DNA of 64,000 nucleotides from positions 10,912,001 to 10,976,000 of the forward strand of contig CM046304.1 of the NCBI GenBank assembly GCA_025267735.1, in the 5' to 3' direction. The position numbers were made by a program, and so were the translations under genes. The notes beneath the pieces were generated by a model that was given only the letters and a program-made list of their open reading frames with translations, was not told where the DNA came from and did not search any database. Origin of the DNA: Mactra quadrangularis. Taxonomy: Eukaryota > Mollusca > Bivalvia > Venerida > Mactridae. Shown piece by piece: positions 21,562-32,640 of this stretch (the first letter of the stretch is position 1; every line of letters starts with the position of its first letter).

Positions 21562-22294
21562 TATAGGTCGTTTGAGGTAATGCTGGACCCCTATTTGCCG
21601 TAAATATCTTTTAAACTATAACAGCGATTTTGCTAAAAATTTTAATACAATCATATTTCAATTTTTCCTTCTAGGATTTAAATTTTCAGAATTTTTAATA
21701 GATAAATAAAAAAGTTTTCCATAAGGTATAATGCAAAATATTTGAAATTTTTTATCAAAAATCCGGCGGGAGGTAAAATAAGCTGTTCTGATTATAACAT
21801 TGTCATACTTCCAGTGTATTTATACAAAGTCCCGTGCGTTTACTGTAAATTTGTGGCTTAAATAAACACTCGACGGTCTACTGAATTGTAAAGCAGAGGC
21901 CCATCTTTAAAATCGTACGTGTAGAATTTGTATAGATTTTGACGATACAGACGACAGTGATGATGATATTTGAGTTTGTATATACTGTTATACTTTGTTA
22001 TCAAATAAAATTTCTAACCGGGCCTCATATTTAGCTATTATTTTGTATCTACTGTTATGTGGCTGTTCTGATTATGGCACATACCTATTTAACAAAAGTC
22101 GCTTTTTGGCTTCAAAATTTGCATTGCATGTCTATGGGAAGTATGTTATGTAATGAAAGAAAAATTCTGAATTTTTGGATTTGAGAAGGAAAATGCTAGT
22201 TATGATCACATACAAAATTTGAGTTAATTCCATCCGATAGTTATTGAGATATTTCATGATTTTAGGGGTCCAGCTTTAACGCAAACGACCTATA
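21562..22294. mobile_element. non-autonomous DNA element, tataggtcgtttg ends
   Basis: The left end tataggtcgtttgaggtaat + gctggacccctat is matched in inverse at the right (taggggtccagctttaacgc + aaacgacctata). The roughly 32-bp ends differ mainly in a central 7-bp patch. Length is 733 bp with no coding frame; the interior carries ttttgcattgcatgtctatg. The superfamily is unknown; TA or TATA flanks are possible. Confidence 0.75.
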
Positions 22295-22482
22295 CCACCT
22301 ATTAACTAAGTGAAAAATGTGCTCCGACAAAATAGTTTGAAAAGTTCAATGTTAATACATCAATTCCCAAATCATACTGCTATTAATAGTGCTTTGCCTA
22401 GATGAAAACTACAGTCGAGTTAAGATAGTTCGAAATACCTTCGGAACGGCATAAAATGTCGAGTTTTCGCGATTTCGAATTA

Positions 22483-22885
22483 GGTGGCACACCACAGTTT
22501 CAGAGCCGCATTGTCGAACTGGCCAGGGTCAAATTTAGAAATAATAGAAACTTTGGCAGCTGAGTGCATATTTGAGGTTTAAAATATTTTTGATCGTTAT
22601 ATTTGAAGTTTCAACAGCTAGTATTGCACTTTAATTATTAGGTACAATAGGTTTTAAGGGTATTGTCCGAGGTATTGCTAAAAATTACTGTCAGATGCGA
22701 ATGTAGGGATTTGCGGAGCTAGCACAGAAATCAGCTGTCATGCATTGCTAATTATTTACAGTGAGAATCATATATTATGTAAGCTAATTTAGAAATTTGT
22801 TTGTTTCAGGTGTGTGATTTCAGGCTAGTGTGAGAGCTCTTCATTGTGAGTCTGTGAAAAGCCGAGGAAACTGTGGTGTGCCTCC
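22483..22885. mobile_element. TTAA-type element ggtggcacaccac, short copy
   Basis: The ends are ggtggcacaccacagttt and aaactgtggtgtgcctcc. TTAA follows on the right (22886-22889) and a degraded TTAG precedes on the left. The 403-bp copy is colinear with 26136-26802 but lacks about 240 bp of its interior. Confidence 0.88.
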
Positions 22886-23182
22886 TTAAGGTAAATCGAT
22901 GAATTTCAAAGTTGATTTTCTCGCGATGAATTTCACTTTTCCATACTTTGCCACCTTTTTACTGGTAAAATCTCAGTGTTTTGCTTCTGAAATATAAAAG
23001 ATAAAACAGTATTATGCCTTTTTCCAAGGGAGGTAATGCAAAATTAGAAAATGAGTACAACAACAACAACAAAAGATTGAAAATGACTTAACCATCTCAC
23101 ATTGAATATTTCCAGAAGTAAAACATATTTCATTTGTATTTTTATCTACACAGACCCAAAATGAAATATACACTTGCTATTC

Positions 23183-23393
23183 TTAGCACATAGCATTTTC
23201 CCCTCGTCCAATCAGCTGTCGAGGATTGTTAATAGTAGACATGTACTATATTGTATAGTATAGAAGCGTGTTGAACTTGGGGAAAATGCTGTGCTAAGCT
23301 ACTTAGATTATGTTTTATTTTACTATAAGGTTCAGTGCTCGGGGCTCCGCCCCTCGCACTAAACCTTATAGTAAAATGAAAACATAATCTAAC
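23183..23393. repeat. two-part hairpin repeat, copy 2 (inverted)
   Basis: Reverse complement of 2893-3103, with both parts in the same relative order: the gcattttcccc element first (23183-23296), then the palindrome (23302-23393). A few substitutions and one short deletion (ttttattttac versus ttttcattttac) separate the copies. Confidence 0.9.
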
Positions 23394-23792
23394 TAATACA
23401 TAAATATTTCTTCAACAATCAAAATTCCATTCGGACATGTGGTTATACAGTATTATGAGGCTATCAACACACTTCAAGGTTATGTAACAGAATACTGTGT
23501 GTATTGAGTATTTTAAGATATGGAGCGGGTTAACTGTTTTCACACTTTGCACGTGCACAGCACCACGTGGCTCACTTACAAATGTGTTAGTGGCATTGAA
23601 CTTTTATATTTTACCGACTTCTTCCTGATAAAATGGTTTTTTTCGCTTATCATTTTGACGCAGTTGTATTTACATCTGGTTTTTTTTTTTGGCTGAACTT
23701 TAACACCTACTGCCATTGCCAGCAAAACTGTTGACTTCACTTTTCCGACACTCCTAGAATGAGTCGCAGAATGGCCAAAACTTGCAAAATTC

Positions 23793-25362
23793 CTACTCCA
23801 GCATGTAGTTTGTAGTTTTAGGAGCTAAGTTGTACACAGAAGCAAGCATGCTTTCACGCATATTTGTATTATACAGTCTACACAGGCTCTGTAGGCCATC
23901 CACACTGTATACTGCATTTATCTCAGCCTGTACAGTATTAAGATCCACACTGTTCAGTTGAAGGTGAACACCATAAGGCAGAGATTTAGTTGTGTAGGTC
24001 TGTAGATGGTGCACACACACTGTTGAATGCTCCCGACAGAACCTGTGATGACCACTTAGACACCGCATAATAAACTTGATGGCTAGGCAGCCTTTGTGTA
24101 CAAAATGATGTTCATTCTGCTTAAGTTTTTTTTTTAAATTCTGCAGTTCCTGCCTCACCCTTGTCCGGATAAAAGATGTCGGCTTTTGCATGTATAGGGC
24201 TTTTGAGTACTGTGCCGAAATACCAGTCAGTTTAAGAGCTTTTACATGCTTTTCCAGTGTGCGCAGTCTGTGGATGAAACATTTATAATCAGTAAACTCC
24301 ATTGCTTTCTCACTTTTGCTACCTGCGGGCTAGCACCTTTACCAGCCTGGGACTGCAAATGCTATCTAGGCTTTCATGCAAGAGTGACCTTTCACTGGAG
24401 GCAATGAATGATTCAATATTGAATGTCTTCTTGCATGGTGTGGATGTGTGATTGCAGTGTCTTTCTACAATGCTTGTTGGCTATTGCAGCTACAACCGGT
24501 AGTGGCCTTGCTGCAGAATGGTCTATAGCTTCCCCGAAACTTTGCTGAGCTGCCTCAAAGCCCCCTCTTGGTCTTCTAGAGAAAGACACATCAAACTGCA
24601 CATCCACATGCTGCTTTGACCGACTAAAATTTTCCTTCACGGTCCTGATATGGCGCTGGTTCTCCATCATGGTAGATTCATTGGGTGATTCTGCTGAACA
24701 ACTCATTTTGTTCAACTTCTGTTGGAGGCAGGAAGAGCTAGGTGGCTTGATGTTAAGGCAGGTCGGCATCAGTCGCATGTCATCTAAACCCGCCTTACTC
24801 TTCATAACTGGCAAAAGAAGCATTTCATTGAGTGCGCTTGAAGGGGAACCCCTGTGCCTAGGGACTGTCTTAGACATGCTAAAGTTTGGCACCACCAAAT
24901 GGCATTTGCTTCATTTGCCCGACAGCGTTACATGCAGGCCTTGCCTCTATTCTATCGTGATTTGTAAGGCGGCTGGTGATTGACACTGGTGAACAAATTG
25001 AAGCAATTTCTCCAGCTTCTCAACACTAACAATTATGTTTTCATCAATGATCTCACTCTCACTGTTGGTTTCAGGTTTGGGTCTTAGCCGATACGGTATA
25101 CATGTACTTGAAACGTCCCTGTCTTGGCTCAGGTGATTAATATCTTGAGCTTGTGTTGTGTTGAGTCTTTGCTGAATAGAAAGACTTTCCGCATTGTTAC
25201 TAGGTGAGTTCGCATTGTTTTCAGAAATGCCACAGTTATCAGTTGAGTTTTTATCACACTGCACTTTGTTAAATCTGGTATGTCCTTTTTAAATTGTGTT
25301 GCGCGTTTCGCTTTGTTTTTATGGTTGCTGTGTAGTTTTGATCTAGTTTGATATCTGCCCAT
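23793..25362 (-). pseudogene. Mutator-like (uncharacterised) transposase remnant
   Basis: Pieces on the minus strand follow one another in order. ATG 25362 opens MGRYQTRSKLHSNHKNKAKR. After a frameshift near 25260 comes a low-complexity N-terminal part (ENIIVSVEKLEKLLQFVHQC). At 24413-24898 there is MPTCLNIKPPSSSCLQQKLN and VDVQFDVSFSRRPRGGFEAA. At 23793-24302 there is a Cys/His-bearing part (HHRFCREHSTVCVHHLQTY), PYGVHLQLNS and YNTNMRESMLASVYNLAPKT. The D.Q.DVS(Y/F).RR..GG and NTN..ES......APKT motifs are those of a Mutator-like transposase family common in invertebrates (recalled, not searched). A TGA-rich, frameshifted gap lies at 24900-24990 and another at 24303-24412. It is dead. Confidence 0.6.
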
Positions 25363-26131
25363 GATTGAAAACAGTTTGAATCCAATTATATGATAATATA
25401 TATTTGAAGTGTAACTGCTTCGCAGGTAAGACTGTAAATAAATAATTCTTCCTTGCAGTATAAAAAGTCATTGCTTCTGCTTTTGATGGTCTGACTATCC
25501 TGCCATTAATGTGAAGAGCAAATAAAGGATTAGTCATTAGTGACTTGGTATTTGTTGCTGAATTAATCATATACAATAGTGTTGAAACTGTAAGACACTT
25601 TGGCTCGTCTTCCTTGGGTCATACTGTTGGTCATTATTACACCTTGTGGCTTTGTTACTCTCCTCAGATAAAAATACATTTGAACTGTTTTCAACTGGAA
25701 AACTAGTAGCTACTTTTTAATAAAATATTAAATGAAAATTAAGCCTCTTGCGCCTTTAAATTGTACTCGCAAGAGTGTCAAAATAATGGAAAAATCTGTG
25801 CCGCAAGTGGCATTTTTGGGCTTCTTTGGTGAAAGTTCAGTGTATTTGCGCTTTCTCAGATTATTCTATGACTGAGAGGAAGTATCAGACAGGTTCTTGC
25901 CCAAAGTTTCAGCAGTACTGGTTGGTAACTTTTTTTAAGGCCCATACTACAGATGGCATTGATTTGGCAAAAGTCAGCCAAAATTCACCGAAATCATCAT
26001 GTTATTAAAACACCTTGCATGCATACAAAAATCAACTAAATATAAGATTTTTTGCATAATTTTTATTACAAGTTAACCGTTGTACATGAAAAAAGCACTT
26101 ATAAGGTAATTACAGAACTTTTTACGTATCC
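25363..26131. other. no gene recognised
   Basis: Flanking AT-rich sequence. It may be the 5' flank of the transposase remnant at 23793-25362. No promoter motif was recognised. Confidence 0.35.
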
Positions 26132-26135
26132 TTAA

Positions 26136-26802
26136 GGTGGCACACCAGTTTCAGAGCCGCATTGTCGAACTGGCTAGGGTCAAATTTAGAAATAATAGAA
26201 ACTTTGGCAGTTTGAGTGCATATCTAAGGTTTAAAATATTTTTGATTTTCATGTTTGAAATTTCAACAGCTAGTATTGCACTTTAATTATTAGGTACAAT
26301 GGGTTTTAAGGGTATTGTCCGAGGTAATGCGAAAAATTACTGTCAGATGCGAATGTAGGCATTTGCGGAGCTAGCACAGAAATAATCTGTTAATTTCAAG
26401 GTACCTCGGAAATTGCAAAATTAGAGCAATAAAGTCATGGTGGACACCCTATTTCCTTGTTATTTTCAGATTTTGCAGGGTTTAACGAACAAGAATCAGT
26501 GCGGTATGTGCCGCTATCATTGGAATTAAGTTTTCGGCGAGATTTTTAGAACATGTGAAATTCACTATTTTTGTCACCTATTTTCGCGACCGGGAAAGAA
26601 AAGAAATCCATGCTTGTAAAGTGAAAAAATGATTTTGATCATGCATTGTTAATTATTTACATTGAGAAACATATACATTGTATGTAAGCTTATTTAGAAA
26701 TTTGTTTGTTTCAGGTGTCTGATTTCAGGCTAGTGTGAGAGCTCTTCATTGTGAGTCTGGGATTTTTGAGCCGAAAAGCCGATAAAACTGTGGTGTGCCT
26801 CC
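26136..26802. mobile_element. TTAA-type element ggtggcacacca, long copy
   Basis: TTAA occurs at both borders (26132-26135, 26803-26806). The inverted ends are ggtggcacacca and tggtgtgcctcc. It is colinear with 22483-22885 plus an extra internal block around 26395-26630. No open frame. TTAA target duplication is typical of piggyBac and Kolobok transposons; the termini do not decide between them. Confidence 0.9.
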
Positions 26803-26869
26803 TTAACGTAAAACCTTTATTTTCGATGTTTCATTAATGTCTCGTGCATCACGCAAGTCTGAGATAATG

Positions 26870-28148
26870 TCATCCTCCGACAATGTCGACGATGTCGGAA
26901 TTATTTCCGAAAAATTTAACGTATTCAGATAAGACAGCATTGTTACCTAAATTAGCAAGTTTTGCTAGAGGTATGTTGTCAAGCGAGTCGTCATCTTCGT
27001 CCTCATTTGTAACTGAAGATGCAGCAGTAAAACCAGCATGTGAAAAACAATTTGAGATTGTGACTGGTGTCACACATTCCCATGCCTGCTGCAAAAATCT
27101 GAGCCCATCGAGAACGTTGATGGAGAACTCAGTTTTTTACACAATAGCCTTTATTTGGCCAATGACAACTCTTTTCCAGTAATGTGTTTTCAGGTTATGA
27201 ATGACGCCCTGATCCATAGGTTGGGTTTTATTTGTAGTGTTGAGTGATAGAAACATTTTCCAACCTGACAACCTTTGGATGGGCTGAACAGTTGTCTATA
27301 ATCATGACAATTTTTTTGTGCTGTCTTATCATTTTATTGTCAATTGTCAACTTTCCTGAGCCAGTCACTGAAAATGGCTCTTGTCATCCACGTCATCATT
27401 TTGTTTGAGGTGTACTGTGTTGGAAACGTGGGTTTTATTTTTAAAACATCTTGGACGAGATGCTTTTCCGATTACTAAGAGTGGTAACTTGTCGGTACCA
27501 GACATGTTGGCACAAACAAGTACGGTAAGTCTTTCTTTTGATCTTTTACCGCCAATCTACATTTTTGAACTCTAGAGTTTTATCTGGTAACATTTTATAG
27601 AATATCCAAGTTTCATCTGCATGGTAAATGCGGTCAGGTGAGTAATTTTTCAGCAATAAGTGGAGTGTATCTCGCCAAAGATTCATTGACTCACTGTCTG
27701 AGTGAACAGACTTTGACTCTCCACATATTGTTTTGAAAACAATTCCATTTCTTTCTTTGAATCTGGATAGCCATCCAGGTTTGGCTTCAAAATCAGTGAC
27801 GCCTAACAGTTTTGCGTACTGATTAGCCTTTTCTAGTAGAACAGATCCGCTAAAAATAGCGCCCTGTTTCCTAACTGATCTAAACCATTTGACTAGAGCG
27901 TTTTCTCATTCTTCCCATTTTCCTGTCTTCATAGTTTTTCTTTTTGGTCCGAACTCTAGATAGCCCTGTTTGATTGATTCTTTATTAGACAGCCATGAAC
28001 TGAGTGTACTGTGGCTGATTTCTAATTCTTTGGCTACGTCTGTTTTCGAACGAACACCTCTCTCAACTTCTTGTATAGCTTGGTACCTAAATTACATTGT
28101 CTTATGACCGGTCTTCCTCTTCACTCCCTTTTTCCCCGTCGCCGACAT
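26870..28148 (-). pseudogene. pogo/Tigger-type transposase, decayed
   Basis: The start ATG is at 28148 (MSATGKKGVKRKTGHKT). Domains in order: a psq/CENP-B helix-turn-helix (FRYQAIQEVERGVRSKTDVA, ISHSTLSSWLSNKESI); a CENP-B-type second DNA-binding domain (RKQGAIFSGSVLLEKA, GWLSRFKERNGI); and the DDE core with RIYHADETWIFYKMLPD, VMIIDNCSAHPK and QPMDQGVIHNLK, so all three catalytic Asp are visible. The C-terminus has AWECVTPVTISNCFSHAGF and an acidic DEDDDSLDNIPLAKL tail. An early TAA (after KTM), a TGA (after KWEE) and several frameshifts break it. The terminal inverted repeats were not identified. Confidence 0.88.
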
Positions 28149-28745
28149 TTCCGATCTAGCTATCCTCCTGGCTAATCCAGGCCCTTCACTAGATTACTCT
28201 GAAAGTGTAAACTGCCTACCCTTATTCAGCTATCCTCTCAGATGACCTGAGCCCTTCATGAAGCCTAGATGAAAGCTACATGTATATATATTGATTGGTC
28301 AATACAAAGATCATCTGCACATGACCCCCTTGCCCTGTGAGATAACAGTAGTTCGCATAAAAGGAATCAGTAGAATATCTGTTCATTTAGATTGTTCTAA
28401 ACTGTGTTTAAAGTTAGTCCGACAATATTAACATGAGCTTGACCTTTATTAAAAATAAAGTAATTATTTATATCGGTATTAATTGTCTATTTTTGTCTTC
28501 GTTCGTAAATCGCGCTTTATCGTAATCTTTCGACAAAATACACGTACTGGACAATTAAATTTGTAAACATAAGAATAAATACTTTGAAACTGTGCCACAA
28601 TATTGCAGACTTATGAGTTTCCCCATAAACGAACGAGTCCAAAATTGTAAGTACAATAATTTGCTATATTTACAAAATTGATTTATAGTCACATACATGT
28701 AGGTACATGTGTATAATCGTATACACGCATACAAAAACTCACGAT
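28149..28745. other. non-coding; includes a repeat arm matched at 50.5 kb
   Basis: The part 28490-28745 (tgtcttcgttcgtaaatcgc, aaaatacacgtactggacaa, aataaatactttgaaactgt) is the diverged reverse complement of 50479-50735. The stretch 28155-28262 has two imperfect copies of gctatcctc..gg...gcccttca. No gene. Confidence 0.6.
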
Positions 28746-28868
28746 TTAAAGGTATATCAGTTTATCACAATTATTTGGATTTTATGGATATTTTAATACT
28801 TTTAGTTGCCCCACCCACTTTGTAGATTTTATTTTCAATTTCAAAACCTGATACATGTATACCCTTAA
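28746..28868. mobile_element. remnant end of a palindromic TTAA element
   Basis: TTAA at 28746-28749 and 28865-28868 brackets about 115 bp. Its right half (cccacccactttgtagattt, tttcaatttcaaaacctgat) matches the right end of the large palindromic element at 34076-34947. It is probably a deleted copy of that family. Confidence 0.6.
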
Positions 28869-29601
28869 GGTTCATGTAAAGTCTTTGTTTGCATTAAAAA
28901 TAGTAAAATGAAAAATGCTCTAACTCTTTTATACTTCTATCAAGAGCGGTGTTTTATACATCAAAATGTTCCTTATGAAACATACAATGTGATGCTCGTA
29001 ATTAATTTAGATGAAAATGTTAACCAAAAGATGCCTTAGCAAAATTGATGCTGTAAAACTGAAAATACTAAAAGACATTAAGATTTGTTTACAAACTTAT
29101 TTAACATTAAATCATTTATAGAACATTATAGTTCATATTCCAATAAAGGTACTCCAATATTTATAACCTAAAAAAATGTTACAACAAAACTAAGGTAAAT
29201 GAAAAACATTTTGACAGATACAAGTGTAATGGGTTTTCACGACCCTGTTTCTACTTTCACTTTAGTTTTTCAATTGCCTTAGTTTTGTTTTCATATTTAT
29301 TGAGGTTATAAATATTGCAGTACCTTCATTGGAATGTGTACTATAAGGTTCTGTAAAGGAATTAATGTTAAATTTTGTTGTAAGAAAATTTTGATGTTAT
29401 TTAGTATTTTTATTTATGCAGCATCAATTTTGCAAATACATCTTTTGCTAAATATTTTATCGAAATTGATGATTGGCATCACTTTGTATGTTTCATAAGA
29501 AACATGTTGATGTATAAAACAATACTGTTGGTGGAAATATGACAGAAATACAGCTATTTCTGTTTTACTATTTTTTAGCAATCCAAGACTTTACATGAAC
29601 C
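28869..29601. mobile_element. long palindromic element, TTAA-flanked (733 bp)
   Basis: TTAA occurs on both sides (28865-28868, 29602-29605). The ends are ggttcatgtaaagtctt and aagactttacatgaacc. The arms, each about 360 bp, pair along most of their length: atacatcaaaatgttcctta with aagaaacatgttgatgtat, aaaattgatgctgtaaaact with tatgcagcatcaatttt, and ccaataaaggtactccaata with ttgcagtaccttcattgg. The centre is near 29235. Many mismatches show age. No coding frame. Confidence 0.85.
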
Positions 29602-29682
29602 TTAATGTAAGTGAAGGGTGTAATTATTATAATAAGGTACATGTAGTTCAAGCTCAGGTTAATATTGTCCCACTATACATAT

Positions 29683-30295
29683 ACAAGAGGGTCCTGAGGA
29701 CCTGCTCACCTGAGAATTACATGTAGATGTTTAGGGCATCTGACAAAAGATTATTTAAGTTTAATCTGATGAAAACAGTGATCCCATGGGCGGAGCCAAT
29801 TTTCAAACCCAGTGGCATAATTTGAACAATCTTTGTAAAAGACCTCAAGGTAATACCTTATATCAAGTATGAAATCTCTATGACTTGTAGTTTTTGAGAA
29901 GATTTTTTTCTTGTATAGCTCTATGTTAATCTTGTGACCCTTGGGGCGGGGCCAACATTGACTCCTGAGGCATAATTATGTAAAGCACCTTCTAGTGACG
30001 CTACATGCCAAATATCAAAACTCAAGGCCATGCTGTTAAAGAGAGGAAAGTATGCACTTAGTAGTTGGTTAACAGCTAAATCCAGAGATTTAGCCTTTCC
30101 AGGAGGAGTGAGTAGGTTGACTGACCGCCGTTATATGACCTTTAAAACGGCGTTAAACACAACAAACAAACAACAAAAAAATTCAAAGAAATTGTTGACG
30201 ACGGACGCACGCACACACGTACAAACGCACACTCATTGGTCAGACCCCTCACAATAGCTCACCTTGAGCACTTAGTGTTTAGGTGAGCTAATAAA
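29683..30295 (+). repeat. caagaggg...ggtgagcta interspersed repeat with a SINE inside
   Basis: It begins acaagagggtcctgaggacc and tgctcacctgagaatta, and contains gacgacggacgcacgcac near its right end. It finishes with acaatagctcaccttgagca and aggtgagctaataaaa. The opening and closing ctcacct/aggtgag are inverted. It resembles an abundant, non-coding molluscan repeat (recalled). A 5'-truncated SINE (30038-30172) interrupts it. Confidence 0.6.
30038..30172 (+). repeat. SINE family 1, 5'-truncated copy nested in another repeat
   Basis: It contains cttagtagttggttaacagc, taaatccagagatttagcct, gtaggttgactgaccgccgt and atatgacctttaaaacggcg with an acaaacaaacaa tail. The head is missing. Confidence 0.85.
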
Positions 30296-30761
30296 ACATA
30301 TGAAGCTACTGTACAAATTCAATACTATTGAAAGTACAACTGTAGTTGTCATCTGTTCAATTCTGTCACTTTCATTCATTTATTTACTGTAGCAAGTTAA
30401 AAACGTAAAAATCCAATAAATGGCATTAATGCAATACCATATACCATTGCAATTGTGATACCTTACAAGCAAGCTGTTACCATTGAAATTAAAGAAAAAA
30501 TGATATGTATTTTTTCAAAGTAAAGCAATGATGGCTAACTATTAGAGGAGTCTTTATTGAATGTTTTGCTTAATTATTCCAACACATTAAGCTGTATTAA
30601 AACTTACAGTTTTCCAACAACGTAAAACTAGTGAGAGTTTTATCTAAATTTTAAGCAATTATCTCTATAATAAAACTTTAAGGACTATGTTCAAGTTAAA
30701 ATTACAGAAACCCCCAAAACGTTGGTTAGGGTAAATACAGGGCTAAAAGTATCATTATGTT
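30173..30761. other. no gene recognised beyond repeat flank
   Basis: After the interspersed repeat ends at about 30295 the sequence is AT-rich and without a frame. Confidence 0.4.
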
Positions 30762-31397
30762 GCCGAAGTCAGAGCAATAGATCTTGCTTTAACATACATA
30801 TCAAATAGTATTAATAACAATTTTATCATTGTTTTCAGATTCTCTATCTGTATTATTAGCCATAAAAAATCGTAGTTCAGACAATATTCTTATTAAAAGT
30901 ATCGGATTAAAATTACATGAAATTTTAAAACCTAAAATAGTACACTACTGCTGGATACCAACCGATATTGGTATACAAGGAAATGAAAAAGTTGATATTT
31001 TAGCCAAAGAATCTTTAAACCTTCAACCAGTAGATATCTAATTACCAAGCAGTGTAGAATTGGTCATACCAGATTAACACATTCATACCTTCTAAAATGA
31101 GAGGAAGCACCTAAATGTATACCCTGTGACGAGCATATCAATGTCAAACACGTTCTCCTTGACTGTCAGGATCTTAAAGACATCCGTGACAAACATTTTA
31201 AAGTTAACTCACCTAAAAAACTTTTTGAGTCTGTACCATCATGTGCAATACTTAACTTTTTGAAGGAAATAAATGTATATAATAAGATATAGAGCATTAC
31301 ATCATTAATATCGTTTGAATTAATAGTATCATTTATTTCTTTCGGCGCGATATGACCTTTTTGTGTTGGTGCGTCGTAAAACCCAAACAAACAAACA
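30762..31397 (+). mobile_element. RNase H-type LINE, RNase H to 3' tail, defective
   Basis: The frame gives AEVRAIDLALTYI (the RNase H Glu), then after a 1-2 nt shift FSDSLSVLLAIKNR (Asp), HYCWIPTDIGIQGNEKVDI (the final Asp; the usual His before GIQGN is Asp here) and LAKESL. A TAA at 31039-31041 and a deletion follow. The C-terminal knuckle part starts at 31050: KQCRIGHTRLTHSYLL, CIPCDEHINVKHVLLDC and AILNFLKEINVYNKI, with one further TGA. The 3' UTR ends ggcgcgatatgacctttttg, gtgttggtgcgtcgtaaaac and ccaaacaaacaaac. It is 5' truncated, and the reverse transcriptase is absent. Confidence 0.88.
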
Positions 31398-32479
31398 GTA
31401 CCATTATGTTTGATTATCCATTCCACCTGAAATCTTTTGGACCAGGCATATTACCGTTTGGTATTACTCATCACCAGTGAATACAGAAATAAATACGTTT
31501 TCTTTTGGTGCAAGTTCCCTTAAATTCTAGCGAATAACTTTATAAAATATATATACAGATTTAAAATGTGCTTATATTACTCAAGATGTACTGAGGCTTA
31601 CATTTACAGTACATGTGACTGAATTAACATCCCTGAATCGAACACACGGGCCCTGTAACCAAAATTTGAGCGTCCATTTTTATTTTGACCTCTATGAAGA
31701 TAATTGCTTGGTAGTTTTTAATTAAACAGAGCATAACACAACATAATACCTACACCATCATAAAGAGCGCTTGTAAGGCTTCTATAATATAACAATTGAT
31801 TGTCCTGATCATAAAATCTTCATTACACATCTTTGCGGAAGTCGGGGACTAATCACCGAAATTTGTGTGCATGCGCGAACTGATCGTAACTTTTCGTTGA
31901 TGTTTGTTTTTTCTTTATAAAAATATTAATTTATATGTCTGCAGTTATGATAATTTATCGTTTCCTTTAGGTAGAATGTTTTAATTTGACGATACGTGCG
32001 AACTTTTTTATGCGTAATTACCTTATTTTGACGTTCATCCGTTTCCGTTTTACATTGACTGAGGTGTTTCGAAGTTGTCGAATTGAATTGACAGCAAGTA
32101 AAAACAGACGAAAATGACCCCTTTACCAATTTAGGTGAGTTTTGCGTTAGAGAAGTTTATTTTAAGTTAAAATAAATAAATATCATTGCAAATATCAAGC
32201 GATCTTGCACATTTTGACAGCAGACCGCTATTTTCTAGGGTCAGGTCGTCTTTGATTATGTTTATCGTGTATTGAAAAAAGAAAGAAACACAACCCATGG
32301 TTAAAAGGTATGGTGGCTCAGGATAGCCCATGTGTATTTCTTTGTGGTATAATTGCGCAATGAAGTGTTTGGAACATATTTCTTTTGTTCTTATTTGAAA
32401 GTTCATGTGTTGATATAATATTGTAGTGATTACCAGTCTGGCGCAGGTGCTTGTTTGGTAGTAACTAGCCATCCATCAA
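31398..32479. other. no gene recognised
   Basis: Non-coding by eye; short frames on the minus strand (31926-32129, 32167-32472) carry no recognisable motif. Confidence 0.4.
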
Positions 32480-32640
32480 CCAATCGGAGGACAGGACCTG
32501 GTCACGTGAGCTGGACAACCAATGAGAAGCAAGCTCCGTCAACCTTGTGGCTGTAGAACCCACTCTTCGCCCTCTTGGCTTACAGACTTCAACTCGTACA
32601 GACGTTCTTTTAGAACTCAGTTCTTCACAGCTCTTCATAG
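32480..32640 (+). promoter_or_regulatory. promoter-like cluster: two CCAAT boxes and an E-box
   Basis: CCAAT occurs at 32480-32484 and 32519-32523, with the palindromic E-box CACGTG at 32503-32508 between them. The next 120 bp are less AT-rich than the surroundings and end in a possible 5' splice site (cttcatag|taagtg, about 32640). CCAAT pairs (NF-Y type) with an E-box are common in animal core promoters. No coding exon could be tied to it, and the motifs could be coincidental. Confidence 0.35.

Noticed and set aside
24669..24983. 104-codon plus-strand frame
   Set aside because: It is antisense to the Mutator-like transposase remnant.
26883..27182. Ser-rich plus-strand frame
   Set aside because: It is antisense to the acidic C-terminal tail of the Tigger transposase.
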